64,000 nucleotides of DNA from Phycisphaeraceae bacterium (GTDB taxonomy: Bacteria > Planctomycetota > Phycisphaerae > Phycisphaerales > UBA1924). The notes under the pieces are model-generated. The model was given only the letters and a program-made list of their open reading frames with translations. It searched no databases and was not told the DNA's origin. Positions 28,311 through 37,187 of the stretch are shown one piece after another. A program made the position numbers and the translations under genes. Position 1 is the first letter of the stretch, and each line of letters opens with the position of its first letter. The stretch covers positions 186,001 to 250,000 of the forward strand of contig CP075368.1 of the NCBI GenBank assembly GCA_019454185.1. The letters run 5' to 3'.

Positions 28311-28910
28311 TTAGTCGATCGGGACCATCCCGCCAACGCCGCCCAATCCCCCGACCCCGGTACCACCTCCGAGTCCGACGCCGCCGACGCTCATGTCGCC
28401 GAGATCACCATCGATGTCGAGCACGCCGCCATCGACGATGATGCCTGCGAGATGGTCGGAGTGGATGGTCTGCGTAGCGGGGTTGTAATGCCAGCCGTGG
28501 GTGTTCGCGCCTGCGGCGGCCCCGCCGACACGCACGGTGCGCATGCCGTTGTACGGGTTCTTCGGCATGCTGCGGAGGTACGGGCCGAAGAGCCCGCCGG
28601 GGGCGACGGTGCCATCGTCGCCGGACCGTTCAAGGAGCCGCGCGACGAAGGTCGCGTCGGAGCCGACGACGGAGCCGCCGGGATCGTGGCCCGGGCTGAG
28701 CCCCCCGTGCTCGGCGGTGTATCGGTCGATGGCGGATTGGATGCGTGCGAGCGATCCGACCAGTGTGTTCTGGCGTGCGGTGTCGGTTGCTCTGGACATG
28801 CGCGGGACGGCGATGCCGGCGATGATGCCGATGATGGCGATGACGATGACCAGCTCGATCATCGAGAAGCCGCGAGTCGCCGTGATGGTCCGAGAACGCC
28901 CGTTGCGCAT
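28311..28910 (-). CDS. Type II secretion / type IV pseudopilin-like protein with glycine-rich tail
   Basis: 199 residues from ATG 28910. A prepilin signal with cleavage after Gly14 (ATRG/FSMIE, Glu at +5 of the mature protein) precedes a hydrophobic N-terminal helix (LVIVIAIIGIIAGIAVPR). The body has NPYNG, WHYNP and a GspG-like layout. The C-terminus is unusual: about 25 residues of VGGVGLGGGTGVGG-type repeats. GspG-type major pseudopilins usually end soon after the Ca-binding loop, so the tail is a lineage feature. No other secretion genes are adjacent. Confidence 0.9.
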   Translation of the reverse strand: MRNGRSRTITATRGFSMIELVIVIAIIGIIAGIAVPRMSRATDTARQNTLVGSLARIQSAIDRYTAEHGGLSPGHDPGGSVVGSDATFVARLLERSGDDGTVAPGGLFGPYLRSMPKNPYNGMRTVRVGGAAAGANTHGWHYNPATQTIHSDHLAGIIVDGGVLDIDGDLGDMSVGGVGLGGGTGVGGLGGVGGMVPID

Positions 28911-29093
28911 GTTCCCGCCCGCCGATCTCCCTTGTTGGAGGATCGGCATCCGGGGGTGGCGGTGTTGGGCGAGTTTCGGCGAGTGGGAGCGGATGCGTGC
29001 ATGCGAGGCCCGACACGCGTCAAGGTTTCGCGAATCCGCCGGGGAGTGAGCACCGAAACGGGTAGTCCTCACGAACCCGACCCGATCCTGAGT

Positions 29094-29573
29094 ATGCGTA
29101 CATTCACACTGAATACCGAGCTGTGGCTCCCCCGGTCGCCGGAGGATGTCTTCCCGTTCTTTGCGGATGCGCACAATCTGGAGATGATCACGCCGCCGTT
29201 CCTGAGGTTTTCTGTGCTCACGCCTGCCCCGATCGAGATGGCGGCGGGGACGCTGATCGACTATCGGCTTCGCCTTCGGGGCGTGCCGATCCGATGGCGG
29301 ACGCGGATCGCGGCGTGGGAGCCGCCGACGAGATTCGTGGATGAGCAACTGAGGGGGCCGTACCGGCTCTGGCACCACGAGCACCTGTTCATCCCTGAGG
29401 ATGGCGGAACGCGGTGCGTGGATCGCGTGACATATGCGGTGCCGGGTGGGCCGGGGCTGGAGGGGATCATCGAGCGGGCGTTCGTGCGTCGCGATGTGGA
29501 GCGGATATTTGAGTACCGAAGGGCGCGGCTGGCGGAGCTGTTCACGCGATTGCCGAGTTACACTTCGGCATGA
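29094..29573 (+). CDS. SRPBCC-family protein (polyketide cyclase/dehydrase fold)
   Basis: 159 residues from ATG 29094. It opens with FTLNTELWLPRSPEDVFPFFADAHNLEMITPPFLRFSVL, a standard SRPBCC start, and continues with GTLIDYRLRLRGVPIRWRTRIAAWEPPTRFVDEQLRGPYRLWHHEHLF and DRVTYAVPGG. The family binds hydrophobic ligands; similar proteins are often called cell-division inhibitor-like, which I do not support here. The following gene overlaps its stop by 4 bases. Confidence 0.9.
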   Translation: MRTFTLNTELWLPRSPEDVFPFFADAHNLEMITPPFLRFSVLTPAPIEMAAGTLIDYRLRLRGVPIRWRTRIAAWEPPTRFVDEQLRGPYRLWHHEHLFIPEDGGTRCVDRVTYAVPGGPGLEGIIERAFVRRDVERIFEYRRARLAELFTRLPSYTSA

Positions 29574-30892
29574 GCATGATCGGTACGGCGTTCCTGGTCG
29601 GGTCTTTGCTGTTGGGAGCGGGGAGTGGGGCTCCGCCTGCCCCGCTTGGTGTCTACGACGCCTGGATCGATTCGCCGGGGGGGCAGATCCCGTTCAAGCT
29701 CGAAGTCAGGCGGAAACTGGAGTTGGACTCGTCGGATCCCACCGGCGCGGCGCCGACGGACGCGGAACTCGCGGCGTTTGTGGTCGGGATTCAGAACGGG
29801 GATGAGCGTGTGTCGGTGACGAGCGCGGCGATGCTGGGCGAGATGCTGGTGCTGCGATTCGATCCCTACGAGGCGGAGTTGCATGCTTCGCCCGGTCGGG
29901 AGCCCGGCACGCTGGAAGGGCGATGGATCCGTCGGCGAGGGAAGCAGGAGATTGTGGCGATGGCGTTCGGGGCGGGGCCGGTTGCGCCTGAGCCGCTGCG
30001 CAGGCCCGACCCTGTGTCGATCGAGCACCGCTGGCGGCTGGAGTTTGCGCCGGTTGAGCCCGCGCCGGCACTGAAGCCGGCGTCGAGCGGACCTGCACCG
30101 ATCGAGTCGCCGGACATCGGTCTGGTGCGCGTCCGCCTAGATGGGAGGGCGACGGGCACGATTCTGTCGACCACCGGGGACGCGCGGTATCTGCACGGCA
30201 CGTTCGACGGCACGACGCTGGAACTCGCCTCGTTCAGCGGCTCCGGCGCCTCGCTCTACAGGGCTGTGTACACACCGGCATCGGACGGCTCTCCGGCGAC
30301 GTTGACCGGTGAACGCTGGTCCGGCTCGACATCGCACAGGCGCTTCAAGGGCGTTGCCGATCCTGAAGTCGCGTTGCCCGACGACATGTCGATCACTCGG
30401 GCGATTGCCAGGCCCGATCTTGATGCGCTGCGGTTCATCGACGAACGCGGGAACACGGTTGCGCTCTCGTCGCTGATCGATGGGCCGGCGATTGTTCAGA
30501 TCTTCGGGACGTGGTGCCCGAACTCGAACGATGCCGCGGCGTTGATGGAGGAGTTGCACGCGATCTGCGAGGCACGGGGTATCGATCTGGTTGCGCTTGC
30601 CTTCGAGACGGATGGGGAGTTCGCGGCTGATTCGGTGCGAATTGCGCAGTTCCGCGCGCGCCACGGGGTGAGGTACCCGATCCTGCTCGCGGGGGATTCT
30701 GACAAGGCGAGGGCGAGGGAGCGGCTGGCGTTCCTTGATCGAGTCCACTCGTATCCGAGCATTCTCTTTCTCAACGCGGCGGGGGATGTGTCGGCGATCC
30801 ACACGGGGTACTGCGGCCCGGCGACCGGTCTTGAGCACACCCGGATGGTCGATCGGATTCTCGGGGCGGTGCTGGATATCGTGCCAGAGTGA
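29570..30892 (+). CDS. Secreted thioredoxin-fold (TlpA-like) protein with CxxS motif
   Basis: 440 residues; ATG at 29570 overlaps the previous stop (ATGA). A signal peptide (MIGTAFLVGSLLLGAGSGAP) is followed by a beta-rich domain of about 250 residues (YDAWIDSPGGQIPFKLEV, IWIRRRGKQEIVAMAFG region, GERWSGSTSHRRFKG). The last 140 residues are a thioredoxin fold: VALSSLIDGPAIVQIFGTWCPNSNDAA, LAFETDG, YPSILFLNAAGDVSAIHTGYCGPATG. The active site is WCPNS, so the resolving Cys of WCPNC is a Ser. This would allow a Cys-only or isomerase/peroxidase-type activity, or a binding role, rather than ordinary disulfide reduction. Confidence 0.88.
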   Translation: MSMIGTAFLVGSLLLGAGSGAPPAPLGVYDAWIDSPGGQIPFKLEVRRKLELDSSDPTGAAPTDAELAAFVVGIQNGDERVSVTSAAMLGEMLVLRFDPYEAELHASPGREPGTLEGRWIRRRGKQEIVAMAFGAGPVAPEPLRRPDPVSIEHRWRLEFAPVEPAPALKPASSGPAPIESPDIGLVRVRLDGRATGTILSTTGDARYLHGTFDGTTLELASFSGSGASLYRAVYTPASDGSPATLTGERWSGSTSHRRFKGVADPEVALPDDMSITRAIARPDLDALRFIDERGNTVALSSLIDGPAIVQIFGTWCPNSNDAAALMEELHAICEARGIDLVALAFETDGEFAADSVRIAQFRARHGVRYPILLAGDSDKARARERLAFLDRVHSYPSILFLNAAGDVSAIHTGYCGPATGLEHTRMVDRILGAVLDIVPE

Positions 30893-30910
30893 CTGGCTCT
30901 GCGGCGCGGA

Positions 30911-31528
30911 TCACCAGATGCGTTTCATGGCCCACGGGAGCGAGGCCCTGGCGATGAGGTAGGCGATCAGGGTCTTGAGGATCGTGCCGGGGATGAAGAC
31001 GACGAAGCCGCCGTAGAGCGCGTCGCGGATGGAGAGCGAGTTCACGGCCTCGCTTGCGTCGAAGCGTCGGACGAGATAGAGCCAGGGGACGCCGATCGCG
31101 AAGATCGCTGCGTGTCCGAGGAGAGAGCCGAGGACGATGCCGCCCCATCCGCGCGCCGAGCCATCGGGCCTTCTGACGCACGCGGCGATGATCGGCTGGC
31201 AGACGACGAAGCCGACGAGGTAGCCGCCGGTCTGGCCGAGGACGACGCCGAGGCCCGCTTCTCCCTTTGAGAAGACGGGGGCTCCGATCGCGCCGATGGC
31301 GATGTAGGCGAGCATGCCGCACGTTCCCCAGCGTGGCCCGAGGTGGAGTGCTGCGAGGATGACAACAAGGGTCTGGAGGGTCTGTGGGACGCCGAAGGGC
31401 GGGAGGGGGAAGGCGATCTGGGCCCCGATCGCGGCCAAGAGTATGTAGAGGCCCATGAGCAGGGCGCGCAGGTGTGCCGCGGAAAGGGAGGTGCTGGCGA
31501 GTTGTCCGCTCAGGGGCTGGCCGGCCAT
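30911..31528 (-). CDS. bioY: Biotin transporter BioY (ECF S-component)
   Basis: 205 residues from ATG 31528. Six hydrophobic segments, beginning AHLRALLMGLYILLAAIGAQIAFPLPPFGVPQTLQTLVVILAALHLG (BioY signature PxPxxxVPxTxQ). The middle contains GEAGLGVVLGQTGGYLVGFVVCQPIIA and the end FIPGTILKTLIAYLIARAS. BioY is the substrate-specific membrane part that binds biotin; no ECF ATPase or T component lies nearby. It is convergent with the thioredoxin-fold gene, 18 bases away. Confidence 0.96.
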   Translation of the reverse strand: MAGQPLSGQLASTSLSAAHLRALLMGLYILLAAIGAQIAFPLPPFGVPQTLQTLVVILAALHLGPRWGTCGMLAYIAIGAIGAPVFSKGEAGLGVVLGQTGGYLVGFVVCQPIIAACVRRPDGSARGWGGIVLGSLLGHAAIFAIGVPWLYLVRRFDASEAVNSLSIRDALYGGFVVFIPGTILKTLIAYLIARASLPWAMKRIW

Positions 31529-31571
31529 GGGTGGGAGGGTAGTCGGGATGGGGGTCGGAGCGGCACTGGAG

Positions 31572-31979
31572 CTACTCGGAAGCGTCTGACCTCGGCACCG
31601 CGAGGTAGAAGCGAGCGACGGTGAGTTCGGTCTGGCGGCCGCTGTCCCAGCGTGCGATGTATACGCCTTCCATCGTGCCCCATTCGGTGCGGATCGGGCA
31701 GTACGAGGCGTAATGGAACGACTCTCCGGGGGCGATGTGGGGCGTGAGGCCGATGACGCCCTCGCCCTCGACCTCGTGGGCCTCGCCGTCGGACTCGATG
31801 ATCCGCCAGCGGCGTGCGAGGATCTGGATTCCCTCGGACGCGTTGTTTCGGACATCGATGTGGTATCCGAAGACATAGCGCGGCTCTGAGGGGTCGGACT
31901 GCTCGGGGAGATAGCGGGGCGTGACATTGATCGTCACGTTCTCGGTGGTGTGTTCTGAACCGTGCCTTCCTTCACGCAT
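31572..31979 (-). CDS. apaG: ApaG domain protein
   Basis: 135 residues from ATG 31979 (GAGGATGCAGG upstream). A fibronectin III-like ApaG domain: TENVTINVTPRYLPEQSDPSEPRYVFGYHIDVRNNASEGIQILARRWRIIESDGEAHEVEGEGVIGLTPHIAPGESFHYASYCPIRTEWGTMEGVY. The GEGVIG.TP.I.PGE.F.Y.S pattern is diagnostic. In Proteobacteria it sits with apaH and is tied to Co/Mg efflux; here it stands apart, so the function is unknown. It is upstream of bioY with 43 bases between. Confidence 0.95.
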   Translation of the reverse strand: MREGRHGSEHTTENVTINVTPRYLPEQSDPSEPRYVFGYHIDVRNNASEGIQILARRWRIIESDGEAHEVEGEGVIGLTPHIAPGESFHYASYCPIRTEWGTMEGVYIARWDSGRQTELTVARFYLAVPRSDASE

Positions 31980-32159
31980 CCTGCATCCTCGGCGGTCGTC
32001 TTTCCCAGCATACGCCGGATCGGGGCGGGCGGCGTCGGGTGAGGGGCGGGTGAGGAGCGGGTGGGGGCGGGGCGATGGTGTTCTGGGCGTGTGGAGTGGC
32101 TCGGCACACGACAAGGGGTGATTGAGAAGGACTGGCGACCCCTTTACACTGTCGTGCCC

Positions 32160-33200
32160 ATGCGCGACCCCCGAAAGCTGTTTCCGGTTGTCCTTCTGGC
32201 CGCGTCGTTCGCGTGTGCGGATGCCGCGCTCGGACAGGCGCGGGAGTTGAAGCTGGACGAATCGGGTGAGTTCCAAGAAGGTGAGAGGCCGGCGGAGGGG
32301 ACGGACGAGGCGCTGATCGGCCGTGCCCGTGAGCTGATCGCGAACAACCGTCCTTCCGAGGCGAGGTCGATTCTCTCGAAGTGGATCGACGAGAACGCGA
32401 GAGAGGACCATCCGCTGCTTCCCGAGGCGTACCTGCTCCGGGGGGATGCGATCATGGCGGGGGGGAACGAGTACAAGGCGTTGTACGACTACGAGGCGGT
32501 CATTCTGCAGTATCCGTCTTCGCCGGAGTTTGTGACCGCCTTGGAGCGGGAGTTTGACATCGCGCGGTTGTACCTGAACGGTCTTCGCCGGAAGTTTCTC
32601 GGCATCAGGATGGAGAACGGCGGTCCGATCGGCGAGGAGCTTCTGGTGCGGATCCAGGAGCGTCTGCCCAAGAGCCAACTTGCGGAGAGCGCGGCGATCG
32701 AGCTTGCCGATTATTACTACCGCACCCGCGAGATGGAGATGGCCGCGGAGATGTACGGCATCTTCCTCGTGAACTTTCCTGAGAGTCAGTATCGCAAGAA
32801 GGCGATGCAGCGCCGGATTTATTCGAATATCGCGAGGTTCAAGGGTCCTCGGTACAACGCGGCTCCGCTGGTCGAGGCCCAGGTGTTGGTTGAGGGATTC
32901 TCGCAGACCTATCCGCTTGATGCGCAGGCGGCGGGCCTGAATGATGCGCTGGTGGCGAGACTCGACGAGTCGCTGGCAGCGCAGATGCTGGAGACGGCGC
33001 GGTGGTATCTGCGTCAGAAGGATGAGGCATCGGCGCGTGTCATTCTGCAGCGTCTTCTCCGGGAGCATCCCGGCACGCTTGCGGCATCTCGCGGCACGGA
33101 CATCATGGTCGATCGCGGGTGGCTGGGAGCGACGAAGCCGGAGGTTCCTGCTGAGGGCGGCGGTGAGGATCGGGGGGCGGCGGACGCCGCGGGCTTGTGA
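32160..33200 (+). CDS. BamD-like outer membrane assembly protein (TPR)
   Basis: 346 residues from ATG 32160, with an N-terminal signal (LFPVVLLAASFACADAALGQA; no obvious lipobox Cys at the cleavage site). The YfiO/BamD repeat layout is seen in ARELIANNRPSEARSILSKWIDEN, LLRGDAIMAGGNEYKALYDYEAVILQYPSSPEFVTALEREFDIA, YYYRTREMEMAAEMYGIFLVNFPESQYRKKAM and ASARVILQRLLREHPGT. BamD acts with BamA in inserting outer-membrane proteins. The downstream LptE-like gene starts inside its stop, which supports an outer-membrane biogenesis operon. Confidence 0.85.
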   Translation: MRDPRKLFPVVLLAASFACADAALGQARELKLDESGEFQEGERPAEGTDEALIGRARELIANNRPSEARSILSKWIDENAREDHPLLPEAYLLRGDAIMAGGNEYKALYDYEAVILQYPSSPEFVTALEREFDIARLYLNGLRRKFLGIRMENGGPIGEELLVRIQERLPKSQLAESAAIELADYYYRTREMEMAAEMYGIFLVNFPESQYRKKAMQRRIYSNIARFKGPRYNAAPLVEAQVLVEGFSQTYPLDAQAAGLNDALVARLDESLAAQMLETARWYLRQKDEASARVILQRLLREHPGTLAASRGTDIMVDRGWLGATKPEVPAEGGGEDRGAADAAGL

Positions 33201-33733
33201 ACGAGAGAACCCTACGAGTCTGTGCGGGTTTGGCGGTTGCGCTGCTCTTGGGGGCGTGCGTGAGCGGGTGTGCATCCGATCCGACGCAGGGGTATTCGAC
33301 GCGTTCGACGTATGACGAGAGCGTGCGGTCGGTGTCGGTGCCGATGTTCGACAACGAGACGTACGACGTCGGTCTTGAGGCGTCGCTGACCGAGGCGATC
33401 ATCAAGGAACTGCGGCTGATGACGCCGTGGATCGTGACATCTCCGGGGAATTCCGAGACGACGCTCTCGGGGGCGATCACGCGGTCGGACATGATCGCGT
33501 TTTCGAGAGAATCGGGGATCGGGCTGGTGCAGGAAGTGGGTGTTCGTCTGACGGTGAGCTTTGAGTGGGTGGACAATCGCACTGGCGAGACGCTGGTGGC
33601 GAGGCGGAACTTCACATCGGTCGAGCCGTTTGTTCCCTCGCGACCCTCGCGGGAGCGTCTGGATGTCGGGCAGCAGGCGGTGATCCAGGAGCTTGCCCGG
33701 GACATCGTCGCCGAACTTCGTTCGAACTGGTAG
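33197..33733 (+). CDS. LptE-family lipoprotein
   Basis: 178 residues from a GTG whose bases overlap the preceding stop (GTGA). The lipoprotein signal is LAVALLLGACVSGCAS, cleaved before the Cys of SGC. The body reads VRSVSVPMFDNETYDVGLEASLTEAIIKELRLMTPW, TTLSGAITRSD, and the LptE-type GETLVARRNFTSVEPF..., ending with a helix (VIQELARDIVAELRSNW). This matches the LPS-assembly lipoprotein LptE family of planctomycetes, which plugs the LptD barrel. LptD is not in the window. Confidence 0.85.
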   Translation: MNERTLRVCAGLAVALLLGACVSGCASDPTQGYSTRSTYDESVRSVSVPMFDNETYDVGLEASLTEAIIKELRLMTPWIVTSPGNSETTLSGAITRSDMIAFSRESGIGLVQEVGVRLTVSFEWVDNRTGETLVARRNFTSVEPFVPSRPSRERLDVGQQAVIQELARDIVAELRSNW

Positions 33734-33934
33734 TGCCGAATGCCTAGCGTTAACCTACCCTGTGTGTTTGGCCTGTGTGTTTGAGGGTCTGTGTGATGAA
33801 CCCGTGGGTTGCGGCATCCGAATGAATGGATAGCACGAACGGCATCCGGACGAGTCTGGGCCGATCTCGCCTGACGGGTCGCGTGGGGCGAGGATTCGAC
33901 GGAGACAGGTACGAACAGACCAGAAGTGAGCGCG

Positions 33935-35971
33935 ATGAGCAAGCCCGAATCCAAGCCGAGCAACCAGCCAAGCGGTGACCAGGGACAGGGGAGCGGGCCT
34001 CGCCCGGGCGGGCGGCCGCAGGCGGCGGCGGTGCCACCGTCGAAGGGTCTTTTCGGTCTGGTCGCGGTGTTGCTTGTGGTGTTGATGCTTTACATGGTGC
34101 TCTCGTCCGGGAGCGAGGGGAAGTCGATCACGCTTGCGGAGTTTGAGACGCGGTATCGCGAGAAGCAGATCGACCCGGAGAGCGTGGTCATCCGCGACGA
34201 TGCGATCGTGGCGCGGCTGCTGCCGGGGGCGGATTCGAAGGTGCCGACGACGGTTCGCGTGACGCTGAACTCGGCGACGAAAGAGCCCTACACGAACGCG
34301 GTGCTTGAGATCACGGGTCGGAAGGTCCACACGCGTGCGCCCTCTCCGTTCCTGCCTCTGTTGCTGTGGTTCGGGCCGTTCATTCTGGTGTTGCTGGTGC
34401 TCTGGTTCATCATCTCGCGTGGGCTGAGGAACGCTTCGAATGCGGGGGGGATGCTGGGGAACTTCGGAAAGAGCCGCCACCGGACGCTGTCGAAAGAGAT
34501 GACGGGGATCACGTTCAAGGATGTTGCGGGGATCGACGAGGCAAAGGATGAAGTGACGGAGATCATCGAGTTCCTGAAGAACCCCAAGCGGTTCACGAAG
34601 CTCGGTGGGCGGATCCCGCGCGGTGTGCTGCTGATCGGCGAGCCGGGGTGCGGCAAGACGCTTCTGGCCAAGGCGATCGCGGGCGAGGCGGATGTGCCGT
34701 TCTACTCGATCTCGGGGTCGGACTTTGTGGAGATGTTCGTGGGCGTGGGCGCGTCGCGCGTGCGCGATCTCTTCAAGCAGGCGAAGGAATCTGCGCCGTG
34801 CATCATCTTTCTGGACGAGATCGATGCGGTGGGGCGTCGGCGCGGCTCCGGCTTCAACCAGGGCGGGCACGACGAGCGAGAGCAGACGCTGAACGCGATT
34901 CTGGTTGAGATGGACGGCATCACGAGTTCGGACGGCGTGATCGTGATCGCGGCGACGAACAGGAACGATGTGCTGGATCCTGCGCTGGTGCGTCCCGGTC
35001 GTTTCGACAGGCAGATCACGGTGCCACTGCCTGATGTGAAGGGGCGTGTCGAGATTCTGTCGGTCCACGCGAAGAAGGTGAAGCTCGGCCCGAATGTCGA
35101 TCTCGAGCGTACTGCTCGCGCGACGCCGATGTTCTCCGGCGCTGAGCTGGCGGCGGTGATCAACGAGGCCGCGATCTCGGCGACGATGAAGAACAAGGAC
35201 TTCATCGAGCAGGAGGATCTTGAGGAGGCACGTGACAAGATCAAGTTCGGCCGGGCGCGGAAGAGCCGCGCGGTCGACAAGGACGAGAATCGGGCGACGG
35301 CGTATCACGAGGCCGGGCATGCGGTGCTGCAGGCGCTGCTGCCCAACGCCGATCCGTTGCACAAGGTCACGATCATCCCTCGCGGCCAGTCGCTTGGTTC
35401 GACGATGTCGCTGCCGGAGAAGGACCGGCTCGGCTACGGCAAGAAGTGGCTGCTGGCGACCATGCGTGTGCTGTGCGGCGGGCGGATCGCGGAGGAGCGG
35501 GCGACGGGCGACACGTCTTCGGGCGCGGCGATGGATATCTCGATGGCGACGCGTCTGGCGCGGACCATGGTGCTCGAGTGGGGCATGAGTGAGCGTCTGG
35601 GCTTCGTGCGTTACGCCGGGCAGGACACTCGCGACTTCTTCGCGCCGGACAAAGAGTATTCGGATGAGACGGCACGTCTGATCGACGATGAGGTGCGGCG
35701 TTTCGTTGACGAGGCGTATGCCGATGCGCAGCGGCTGTTGAACGAGAACTGGGATAAGGTCGATCGGGTTGCGCTCGCGCTGCTCAAGCACGAGACGCTG
35801 AACTCCGACGAGGTCGGGAAGCTAATGCGGAATGAGCCGCTCTCGAAGCCGACGGTGGCGGACCTGCTTGCTGCGGAGGCGGCCAAGAGCGAGCCGCCCG
35901 CTTCGACGCGACCGCCGGTTGCGCCCGAGTCTCCGGATGTTCCTCCCGGCGCGATGCCCTCGCCGGCGTGA
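33935..35971 (+). CDS. ftsH: ATP-dependent zinc metalloprotease FtsH
   Basis: 678 residues from ATG 33935; an in-frame GTG at 33926 is possible. Order: polar N-terminus, TM1 ([17 protein letters not shown]), a periplasmic part, TM2 ([25 protein letters not shown]), AAA+ domain (Walker A GEPGCGKT with Cys and Glu where GPPGTGKT is usual, Walker [25 protein letters not shown]), and an M41 peptidase domain with HEAGH zinc ligands and a third Asp in [13 protein letters not shown]. It degrades membrane proteins and unassembled subunits. The C-terminal tail is Pro/Ser-rich. It follows lptE by 200 bases of noncoding DNA. Confidence 0.97.
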   Translation: MSKPESKPSNQPSGDQGQGSGPRPGGRPQAAAVPPSKGLFGLVAVLLVVLMLYMVLSSGSEGKSITLAEFETRYREKQIDPESVVIRDDAIVARLLPGADSKVPTTVRVTLNSATKEPYTNAVLEITGRKVHTRAPSPFLPLLLWFGPFILVLLVLWFIISRGLRNASNAGGMLGNFGKSRHRTLSKEMTGITFKDVAGIDEAKDEVTEIIEFLKNPKRFTKLGGRIPRGVLLIGEPGCGKTLLAKAIAGEADVPFYSISGSDFVEMFVGVGASRVRDLFKQAKESAPCIIFLDEIDAVGRRRGSGFNQGGHDEREQTLNAILVEMDGITSSDGVIVIAATNRNDVLDPALVRPGRFDRQITVPLPDVKGRVEILSVHAKKVKLGPNVDLERTARATPMFSGAELAAVINEAAISATMKNKDFIEQEDLEEARDKIKFGRARKSRAVDKDENRATAYHEAGHAVLQALLPNADPLHKVTIIPRGQSLGSTMSLPEKDRLGYGKKWLLATMRVLCGGRIAEERATGDTSSGAAMDISMATRLARTMVLEWGMSERLGFVRYAGQDTRDFFAPDKEYSDETARLIDDEVRRFVDEAYADAQRLLNENWDKVDRVALALLKHETLNSDEVGKLMRNEPLSKPTVADLLAAEAAKSEPPASTRPPVAPESPDVPPGAMPSPA

Positions 35972-36003
35972 GGCGTGTGCCTTGTTCTTTCACTGTGGTG
36001 CTG

Positions 36004-37128
36004 TCACTTTGAAGCGATGAACGAGCCGAATCGTGCGGGCGTGCGTCTGTGCGCGATGTTCGCGGCGGGAGGCAGCCGGCGCGCCGGTTGTACGAGTCGC
36101 TCTGCGATCTGGATCGCGTTGAGTGCGGCGCCCTTGCGGATCTGATCGCCGCTGAGCCAGAGGCACCAGCGCGTGCAGCGGCCTCGCCCGTCGAAGCCCG
36201 CGCCGGGATCAGGCCGGATCCGACCGACCAGGACATCGTCGATGCCGGAGGCCTTCAGGGGTGTAGGGAAGGCGTTGGCGGCACGATCGTCGATGATCGA
36301 AACGCCTGCCGCGGAGGCGAGGGCGAGTCGGATCTCGTCTTCGTGAGCGGGTTCGCGGAGTTCGATCACGACGGATTCGCTGTGGGCGCGTTCGACGGGG
36401 ACGCGGATGCACGTCGGTGTGATCGAGACCCTTGAGTCGCCCCAGATCTTGCGGGTCTCTTCGATGAGTTTTTTCTCTTCGGTATTCAGCCCTGTTTCGG
36501 GGTCGATGGCTGAGTCGTGGCTGAAGACGTTGAAGGCGCAGGGCTCTCTGAAAGCTACGGGTGTTGCCTCGCGTCCGGCGAGGGACTCCCGGGCTTGCGT
36601 GCGGAGCTCTTCGATGGCGGCGAGGCCCGCGCCCGAGACGGCCTGGTATGTGGAGACGACGAGTGACCGGACGCCGAAGCGTCGGCGGAGCGGCTCGATC
36701 GCGACGAGGAGGAGGATCGTCGAGCAGTTCGGGTTTGCGACGATCTCTGCACCCGCGTCGAGCAGTGCTCCGTTGACCTCGGGTACCACGAGCGGCACGG
36801 TCGGATCCATGCGGAAGGCGGAGGAGTTGTCAACGACGAGCGAGCCGCGTTCAACGGCGATCGGCACGAATCTGCGGGCCGTATCGGCATCGGCGCAGAA
36901 GATCGCGACATCCGCGAGGTGGAACGTTCGCTCGGCGCTGCGTTCGTCGAGCGCGACGACGGTCAGCCCGGCCGATCCGTACTCCACGCTCGCTCCGGCG
37001 GATCTCTCCGAGGCGAGGGCGATCACCCGCTCTGCGGGCACGCCTCGCTGGTGCAGGACCGTGAGCGCCTCGCGGCCGACCGCTCCGGTCGCACCGACTA
37101 CAGCCACTGTGCATGTCTGAATGGGCAT
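36004..37128 (-). CDS. asd: Aspartate-semialdehyde dehydrogenase
   Basis: 374 residues from ATG 37128 with AAAGGT 8-9 bases upstream. It reduces beta-aspartyl phosphate to aspartate semialdehyde with NADPH. NADP-binding motif VAVVGATGAVGREALTVL; catalytic Cys in VANPNCSTI; VVSTYQAVSGAG; substrate-binding His in RVPVERAHSESVVIEL. The enzyme would normally end about residue 335, and here about 35 arginine-rich residues (QPARRLPPAANIAHRR) follow. Third gene of the metB - aspartokinase/homoserine dehydrogenase - asd run, 45 bases after the second. That gap carries a tandem octamer repeat. Confidence 0.96.
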   Translation of the reverse strand: MPIQTCTVAVVGATGAVGREALTVLHQRGVPAERVIALASERSAGASVEYGSAGLTVVALDERSAERTFHLADVAIFCADADTARRFVPIAVERGSLVVDNSSAFRMDPTVPLVVPEVNGALLDAGAEIVANPNCSTILLLVAIEPLRRRFGVRSLVVSTYQAVSGAGLAAIEELRTQARESLAGREATPVAFREPCAFNVFSHDSAIDPETGLNTEEKKLIEETRKIWGDSRVSITPTCIRVPVERAHSESVVIELREPAHEDEIRLALASAAGVSIIDDRAANAFPTPLKASGIDDVLVGRIRPDPGAGFDGRGRCTRWCLWLSGDQIRKGAALNAIQIAERLVQPARRLPPAANIAHRRTPARFGSFIASK

Positions 37129-37147
37129 GGGGAAGTACCTTTGTCGA

Positions 37148-37187
37148 AGTCACGGAGTCACGAAGTCACGGAGTCACGGAGTCGCGA
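37148..37187. repeat. Tandem octamer array, AGTCACGG x5
   Basis: Five copies of an 8-base unit (AGTCACGG with A or G at the end) lie between the kinase/dehydrogenase gene and asd. The stop codon of the upstream gene (37174-37176) falls inside it, so the repeat encodes that protein's last residues. Analogous octamer arrays are at 50671-50702 and 59427-59462. Confidence 0.9.

Noticed and set aside
33755..35791. 678-codon minus-strand frame opposite ftsH
   Set aside because: Arg/His-rich antisense with no domain; FtsH on the plus strand is unambiguous.
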